A stretch of DNA of 18,660 nt. Source: DATAWZ01 sp036266975 (GTDB taxonomy: Bacteria; Actinomycetota; Thermoleophilia; Solirubrobacterales; Solirubrobacteraceae). The stretch covers positions 1 to 18,660 of the forward strand of contig DATAWZ010000051.1 of the NCBI GenBank assembly GCA_036266975.1. The letters are read 5' to 3'. The notes beneath the pieces were generated by a model. It had not been told where the DNA came from and did not search any database. It worked only from the letters and a program-made list of their open reading frames with translations. The translations under genes and the position numbers were made by a program. Below, piece by piece: positions 14,473 through 18,660 of this stretch (its first letter is position 1; every line of letters begins with the position of its first letter).

Positions 14473-16089
14473 ATGTCGGCACGCGCACGCATGAAGCCCA
14501 CTCCGAGCGCGCCGTCGCCGGCGGCGAGGGCGTCGGACATCCCCGCCCCCGCGAGGCTGAGCCCCTCCAGTCTGATTCAGCTCCAGCGTGTGGCCGGCAA
14601 CCGGGCCGTGGCCGCCCTGCTGGGCCGCGAGCAACGGGCCCCCTCGGCCCCGCCGTCGCGCCTCGCGCCGGGCGGCCCGGAGGCACGTGCTTGGATCGTC
14701 GACCGCTCGTCGGTGCCCGCACAGAGCCTCGCGGCATCCGCGACCGTCTCCGACGGACCGGTCGTTCAACGCGCCCCCAAAACCCGGCCGATTCCTCAGA
14801 GCTACAGCCATGTGAGCGTGCACAGCCTGGGGATCAAGAGCGGCGAACGTGGCCAGGGGGACGATGTGGCCAACAGCGGCGAGTTCAAGGATGGGGCGTC
14901 CGCCCTCCTCGACGCCGCCGCCGCGGTCCTGAAGAAGAAGCGAAGCAAGGTCCCCGAGCTCAAGCTCCGGCTCAAGGCCCTGGCGATGAAGGTGGCAGAG
15001 GCTGACGCGGAGATGCAGGCTCAGCAGGCAACCGTCAACGGTCAGGTACTTGGGGTATTCACTGCACCGGAGTGGTTCTTCAAACGACCCGACGAGCCGT
15101 TCAGCGAGGGCGACAAAGACACGATCAAGAAGACCGTCCAGCAGCTCTCGTACGCCGCCCCGAACCTGTTGATCGTCCCCGGTTCGGTGGTCTGGGGATC
15201 GATCAAGAAGGGGCTTCACAACACAACCTTTGCCTATCTCAACGGTCACCTCCTGCGCGAGATCGACAAGAGGTTGAATGCCGGCGACACGGCTACCTAC
15301 AAGGACAAGGCGGGGACGGAGAGGGCCGCGAAGGCCGCGTATACAACGGGCCAGGGTCGGAGCACGCCCGAGATGGGAGGTGAAGCGCAGGGCTCGAGCT
15401 TCTTCTCGGTGGGTGACGTCAACGTCTCACTGGAGATCTGTGCCGATCACGGGCGCGCGCTGTCGGAGCAAACGAAGAGCCGCGCAGCCCCTCAGCACGG
15501 TGTCGACGTGCAGATCCTCATCTCTCACAGCGCGATGCCAGCGATTGGCAGGCAGGTCGTGGCTCCCGGTGGCATCGTGATCCACAACGACGCGGTCGGG
15601 GGTATGCGCAGCGTTACCCAAAACACCGGAGCCGGCGTGGCGCGCGGGGGGATGTTCTACCCCGCTGCGGGCCAATCGCTGAATGCCACGAGCGCGGGTA
15701 CGGCCGTCGGACAACTGGTCAACGTCGATGCGGTCGACCTCGGATCTGGACGCGCCTCGAGAACCAAGTTGTGGCTCGCGGGCGCGGCCGAGAATGTCGA
15801 GCAGATGGGCGAGACATGGAGTGAAGACCGCGCGAAATTGAAGAAGCAGAGCGGGAACGATGAGGAGATCGCAGTGCTCAAGGCGGCGCTGCGGATACAA
15901 GACGCCGGATACGAAGCGCTGGAGCAGCTCATGGCCGAGGACGCGCCTGCCGCCGCTTCGGCGGCACGGGTCGTGGACCACATCATTTCCGGTCTCCGCC
16001 GCCTCAAGAGCGCCCGGATAGACGGCTGGTGCCAGCTCCTGGATCGACATGCAGCGGCTCTTCACTCGATGGAACAGTTCGAGCTCTGA
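14473..16089 (+). CDS. Putative eCIS-associated effector with nitrilase-like domain
   Basis: A 538-residue protein with no signal peptide. Residues 1-33 are Pro/Ala/Ser-rich and disordered. Residues 34-50 read LIQLQRVAGNRAVAALL, the motif often seen near the N-terminus of actinobacterial DUF4157 and eCIS-associated proteins. A low-complexity linker ends with VVQR (97-100), another element common in those proteins. Residues 152-185 are Lys/Ala-rich and helical, possibly coiled coil. From about 188 to 430 a carbon-nitrogen hydrolase (nitrilase) fold is recognisable: TAPEWFF with Glu200, HNTTFAYLNG...REIDK with Lys266, and SLEICADH with Cys323, matching the Glu-Lys-Cys triad order. A helical tail follows (450-538). 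Its GC content is lower than its neighbours'. Substrate and delivery are unknown. It could instead be an intracellular amidase with an unusual N-terminus. Confidence 0.75.
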   Translation: MSARARMKPTPSAPSPAARASDIPAPARLSPSSLIQLQRVAGNRAVAALLGREQRAPSAPPSRLAPGGPEARAWIVDRSSVPAQSLAASATVSDGPVVQRAPKTRPIPQSYSHVSVHSLGIKSGERGQGDDVANSGEFKDGASALLDAAAAVLKKKRSKVPELKLRLKALAMKVAEADAEMQAQQATVNGQVLGVFTAPEWFFKRPDEPFSEGDKDTIKKTVQQLSYAAPNLLIVPGSVVWGSIKKGLHNTTFAYLNGHLLREIDKRLNAGDTATYKDKAGTERAAKAAYTTGQGRSTPEMGGEAQGSSFFSVGDVNVSLEICADHGRALSEQTKSRAAPQHGVDVQILISHSAMPAIGRQVVAPGGIVIHNDAVGGMRSVTQNTGAGVARGGMFYPAAGQSLNATSAGTAVGQLVNVDAVDLGSGRASRTKLWLAGAAENVEQMGETWSEDRAKLKKQSGNDEEIAVLKAALRIQDAGYEALEQLMAEDAPAAASAARVVDHIISGLRRLKSARIDGWCQLLDRHAAALHSMEQFEL

Positions 16090-16102
16090 TCTCGCCCGGC
16101 GT

Positions 16103-16894
16103 CTAGTCGATCGTCCGTCGCCGGTACAGATGAGTCGCCAGCGGCGCGAACAGCGCAAGCAGGGCCAGCGACCAGATCAGCGAGGCGAGCGCGGGGTGCT
16201 GCATCGGCCAGGCCTGGATCGAGGCGGACGGGTTCGGATTGCCGAACATCCGCCGCGCCGCCGCCGTGACGCTGGAGACCGGGTTCCATTCGGCGATCAC
16301 CCGCAGGACCGCCGGCATTCGCTGCGTGGGCACGAGCGCGTAGGAGACGAACGAGAGCGGGAACAGGATGATCAGGCCGATCCCCTGGGCGGACTCGGGG
16401 TCCTTGCTCATGATCCCGATCACCGCGCAGCCCCACGAGACCGCGTAGCTGAAGAGCAGGAAGAGGGCAAAGCCGCCGATCGTCCCGGCGACGCTGCCCT
16501 GCGGCCGCCAGCCGAGCAGTAGCCCGGTGAGGGCAACGATCGCCGCGCAGATCGCGGCGGTCATCAGGTCGGTGAGCGAGCGCCCGACGAGCACCGCCGC
16601 ACGCCAGGTCGGCAGCGTGCGGAAGCGATCGATCACCCCGCTGCCGAGATCGGCGCTCAGGCCGACCGCGGTGCCGATCGCCGAAGTGGTGAGGTTGAGC
16701 GCGAGCAGCCCGGCGATCGCGAACGCCGTATAGCTCCCGCCGCCGGGCAGCACGATTCCGGCGCCGAAGACGTAGACGAACAGGATGGTGAACAGGACCG
16801 GCTGGATCGTCACGTCCGAGAGCCGCAGCGGCTCGCGGGCGATGTGGATCAGGTTGCGCTCGGTGAGGACGATTACGTCACTGAGCCGTCGCAC
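16103..16894 (-). CDS. ABC-2 type (DrrB-like) permease
   Basis: A 263-residue integral membrane protein with about six hydrophobic segments: VLFTILFVYVFGAGIV, YTAFAIAGLLALNLTT, AAICAAIVALTGLLLG, GFALFLLFSYAVSWGCAVIGI, GLIILFPLSFVSYALV and SLIWSLALLALFAPLA. The N-terminal TERNLIHIAREPLRLSDVTIQPVLF and the EWNPVSSVTAAARRMFG segment are typical of the daunorubicin-resistance DrrB / ABC-2 exporter family. Its start overlaps the upstream ATPase gene by 17 bp, so the two are translated together as one exporter. It converges on the effector gene with a 13-bp gap. The substrate, probably a drug or lipid-like compound, cannot be predicted. Confidence 0.92.
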   Translation of the reverse strand: MRRLSDVIVLTERNLIHIAREPLRLSDVTIQPVLFTILFVYVFGAGIVLPGGGSYTAFAIAGLLALNLTTSAIGTAVGLSADLGSGVIDRFRTLPTWRAAVLVGRSLTDLMTAAICAAIVALTGLLLGWRPQGSVAGTIGGFALFLLFSYAVSWGCAVIGIMSKDPESAQGIGLIILFPLSFVSYALVPTQRMPAVLRVIAEWNPVSSVTAAARRMFGNPNPSASIQAWPMQHPALASLIWSLALLALFAPLATHLYRRRTID

Positions 16895-17825
16895 CGACGA
16901 TCTCCTCTTCCTCCTCGGCAGCGTGGCCGGTGAGCGCGAAGAACACGTCGTCGAGCGAGGGCTGGCGGACGTCGAGGGCGTCGACGCCCACGGCAGCCTC
17001 GTCGAGCGCGCGGACCACGCGCGTGGCCAGGCCGGCGCCGCCGTTCACCGGAGCGCGCAGCCGGCGCCCTCCGTGGCTGACCTGGATCGCGCCGGCGACG
17101 AGCGGCACCAGGGCGCCGATCGCCGCGGGGTCGTGCTCGCTGATCGTCACCTCCAGATGGGCGGCGGTGCCCACGGCGATCGCGCGGCCGTGGTCGATGA
17201 CCACGATGCGGTCGGCGAGCTCGTCGGCCTCGTCGAGGTACTGCGTGGTGAGCAGCAGGGTGACGCCGTCGGCGACGAGATCGCGGATGATCTGCCAGGT
17301 CTGCTTGCGGCTCGTCGGGTCAAGTCCGGTGGTCGGCTCGTCCAGGAACAGCACCGGCGGGCGGGTCATCAGTCCGGCGGCGAGGTCCAGACGGCGGCGC
17401 ATCCCGCCCGAGTAGGTCTTCAGCACCCGGTCGGCGGCGGCGGTCAGGTTGAACTGCTCGAGCAGCTCGACCGCTCGGGCGCGCGCCGCCCCGCGGCGCA
17501 GGCCGGCCAGGCGGCCGACCATCACGAGGTTCTGCCGGCCGCTGAGCACCTCGTCGAGCGTCGCGTCCTGGGCGGTGACGCCGATGCTGCGCTGGACGGC
17601 GAGCGGGTCGGCGACGACGTCGTGGCCGGCGACCCGCGCCGAGCCGCCGTCGGGTGCGGCGAGCGTGGTGAGGACGCGCACGGCGGTCGTCTTGCCCGCG
17701 CCGTTCGGCCCGAGCACGCCGAGGATCGCGCCCGCGTGGACCTCGAGGTCCAGTCCGTCGAGCGCGACGGTGCGCCCGAATCGCTTCTGCAGCCCGTGGG
17801 CCTCGATCATCAGCTCGCTGGCCAT
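16878..17825 (-). CDS. ABC transporter ATP-binding protein, DrrA type
   Basis: A 315-residue ATPase partner of the downstream permease. Walker A is GPNGAGKTT (39-47); Q-loop is GVTAQDATLDEVLSGRQNL; signature is YSGGMRRRLDLA; Walker B is VLFLDEPTTGLDP. The usual H-loop His is Gln (LLTTQYLDEADELA), as is common in the DrrA family. The extra C-terminal domain (about 225-315), with PSLDDVFFALTGH, is also DrrA-like. The ATG at 17823-17825 is preceded by CAGGGA. The predicted -10 TAGGAT (17853-17858, minus strand) lies against a TetR-type operator, so expression is probably repressed by the divergent TetR. Confidence 0.94.
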   Translation of the reverse strand: MASELMIEAHGLQKRFGRTVALDGLDLEVHAGAILGVLGPNGAGKTTAVRVLTTLAAPDGGSARVAGHDVVADPLAVQRSIGVTAQDATLDEVLSGRQNLVMVGRLAGLRRGAARARAVELLEQFNLTAAADRVLKTYSGGMRRRLDLAAGLMTRPPVLFLDEPTTGLDPTSRKQTWQIIRDLVADGVTLLLTTQYLDEADELADRIVVIDHGRAIAVGTAAHLEVTISEHDPAAIGALVPLVAGAIQVSHGGRRLRAPVNGGAGLATRVVRALDEAAVGVDALDVRQPSLDDVFFALTGHAAEEEEEIVGATAQ

Positions 17826-17856
17826 GGCGGTCCCTGTCCTGTCGGGGTTCGGATCC

Positions 17857-17876
17857 TACTTACCGGTCGGCAAGTA
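17857..17876. promoter_or_regulatory. TetR-type operator 1 between drrA-like and tetR genes
   Basis: TACTTACCGGTCGGCAAGTA is an imperfect 20-bp palindrome in which 16 of 20 positions are symmetric. It abuts the minus-strand -10 box of the exporter genes. Its right part, CCGGTCGGCAAGTAAG (17863-17878), recurs 33 bp away with one mismatch. Confidence 0.6.
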
Positions 17877-17884
17877 AGTCTAGT

Positions 17885-17913
17885 CAGGTTGCTAGCCGGT
17901 CGTCAAGTAAGCT
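17885..17913 (+). promoter_or_regulatory. Promoter of the divergent tetR gene with operator 2
   Basis: -10 TAAGCT (17908-17913) is seven bases before the GTG at 17921, implying leaderless translation; the -35 (CAGGTT, 17885-17890) is weak. A second copy of the operator, CCGGTCGTCAAGTAAG (17896-17911), overlaps the -10, so the regulator should repress itself. Its left half is degenerate. Confidence 0.5.
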
Positions 17914-17920
17914 AACGGGT

Positions 17921-18529
17921 GTGAGCGTTCCGGCCCGAACGACACGGCGCGAGGCCGGCTCCACCCGCGAGCGGATCCTCGACATCGCCCTCGAGCTGTT
18001 CACCGAGCAGGGCTACGAGAAGACCTCGCTGCGAAACATCGCCGAGCGGCTCGGCACGACCAAGGCGGCGCTCTACTACCACTTCGAGCGCAAGGAGGAC
18101 ATCCTGCTCGAGCTGCACCTGCGGCTGCACGCGCTCGGCTGGGACGCGCTGAGCGAGCTCGAGGCGCTGCCGGACGGCGCGGCGCGCTTGGCCGCCTGGC
18201 CCGGCGTGCTCGATCACTTCATCGACCAGGTGGTGGGCAACCGCGAGCTGCTGCTGCTGCACCAGCGCAACCCGAGCGCGGTCGAGGCGCTCGGGCGCAG
18301 CGAGCGCAACCAGGCCGACAACGACGACCTCGAGGCGCGCTTTCACCGCCTGTTCGCGAGCGAGGAGATCCCGCTCGCCGACCGCGTGCGCATGGCCTGC
18401 TCGATCGGCGCGACCGTCGGCACGCTGCTTGCCCCCGGCGACATCTTCGGGGACGTGCCGATCGACGAGCTCGCCGGGCTCGTGCGCGAGTCGGTGCGCG
18501 GCCTGCTCGGGGAAGCACCTCCCGGCTAG
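17921..18529 (+). CDS. TetR family regulator divergent from the ABC exporter
   Basis: A 202-residue protein. The helix-turn-helix RILDIALELFTEQGYEKTSLRNIAERLGTTKAALYYHFERKEDILLEL (about 18-65) is a canonical TetR DNA-binding domain. The helical C-terminal domain includes VVGNRELLLLHQRN. The start is GTG at 17921-17923, seven bases after a -10 box and without a Shine-Dalgarno site, as expected for leaderless translation. It is divergent from the DrrA/DrrB-like exporter across 95 bp that hold two related operator-like sites. By analogy with drug-responsive TetR regulators, it likely represses both the exporter and itself until the exported compound binds. The ligand is unknown. Confidence 0.92.
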   Translation: MSVPARTTRREAGSTRERILDIALELFTEQGYEKTSLRNIAERLGTTKAALYYHFERKEDILLELHLRLHALGWDALSELEALPDGAARLAAWPGVLDHFIDQVVGNRELLLLHQRNPSAVEALGRSERNQADNDDLEARFHRLFASEEIPLADRVRMACSIGATVGTLLAPGDIFGDVPIDELAGLVRESVRGLLGEAPPG

Positions 18530-18566
18530 TTGGGTTGGCCTTCGGCCGTACGCGGATCGGTGAAAT

Positions 18567-18653
18567 GGGGGAGGATCCGGGGACCGCTCGTTGACGTCGC
18601 GTTTTCCTTGGTGCTCGTGAGCCCGTGGCTAGTTTGACGCAGGGTCCTCCCCC
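18567..18653. repeat. Long-range inverted repeat at right edge
   Basis: GGGGGAGGATCC (18567-18578) and GGGTCCTCCCCC (18642-18653) are reverse complements at 11 of 12 positions, separated by 63 nt. A TTGACG hexamer (18634-18639) next to the second arm could be the -35 box of a gene beyond the window. Nothing else is recognised in 18530-18660. Confidence 0.35.
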
Positions 18654-18660
18654 GGTGTAC

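Overview
The window is very GC-rich (about 70% or more in most genes). Genes use G/C-ending codons, GTG starts are common, and several genes appear to have leaderless or nearly leaderless promoters. Together with the protein families present, this suggests a soil-type actinobacterium, possibly of the Solirubrobacterales/Thermoleophilia. That placement is inference. No rRNA, tRNA, CRISPR array or transposase was seen.

Layout. (1) Positions 1-667: the 3' end of an unrecognised plus-strand gene, then a convergent intergenic stretch with hairpins. (2) Positions 668-12006, all minus strand: a catabolic/regulatory cluster. In transcription order it holds a TetR regulator, fused isobutyryl-CoA mutase IcmF, a BtuF-like cobalamin/metal-receptor protein without a signal peptide, an SDR dehydrogenase and two consecutive TetR regulators. 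A second promoter with a palindromic operator follows, driving a luciferase-like (LLM) oxidoreductase, an AtuA-family protein (DUF1446), its ferredoxin-like C-terminal domain as a separate gene, and an acyl-CoA carboxylase carboxyltransferase subunit. (3) Positions 12317-14365: a LysR regulator and a small DUF1059 protein, divergent from a second SDR. (4) Positions 14433-16089: a compositionally distinct gene for a 538-residue protein. It has an N-terminal LQRxAGNRAVxxLL motif, of the kind found in proteins associated with extracellular contractile injection systems (eCIS), and a nitrilase-like C-terminal domain with a recognisable Glu-Lys-Cys triad. (5) Positions 16103-18529: a DrrB/DrrA-type ABC exporter divergent from a TetR regulator, with two related operator-like sites between them.

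How the genes may work together. The large cluster looks like CoA-ester catabolism of branched acids or acyclic isoprenoids. IcmF interconverts isobutyryl- and butyryl-CoA using coenzyme B12, and the BtuF-like neighbour could handle the cofactor. AtuA plus a carboxyltransferase recalls the acyclic-terpene (Atu) and leucine pathways, but the biotin-carboxylase partner is absent from the window. The ABC exporter is probably controlled by its divergent TetR.

The most unusual item is the putative eCIS-type cargo with a nitrilase fold. No eCIS structural gene lies in the window, so its delivery route is unproven.
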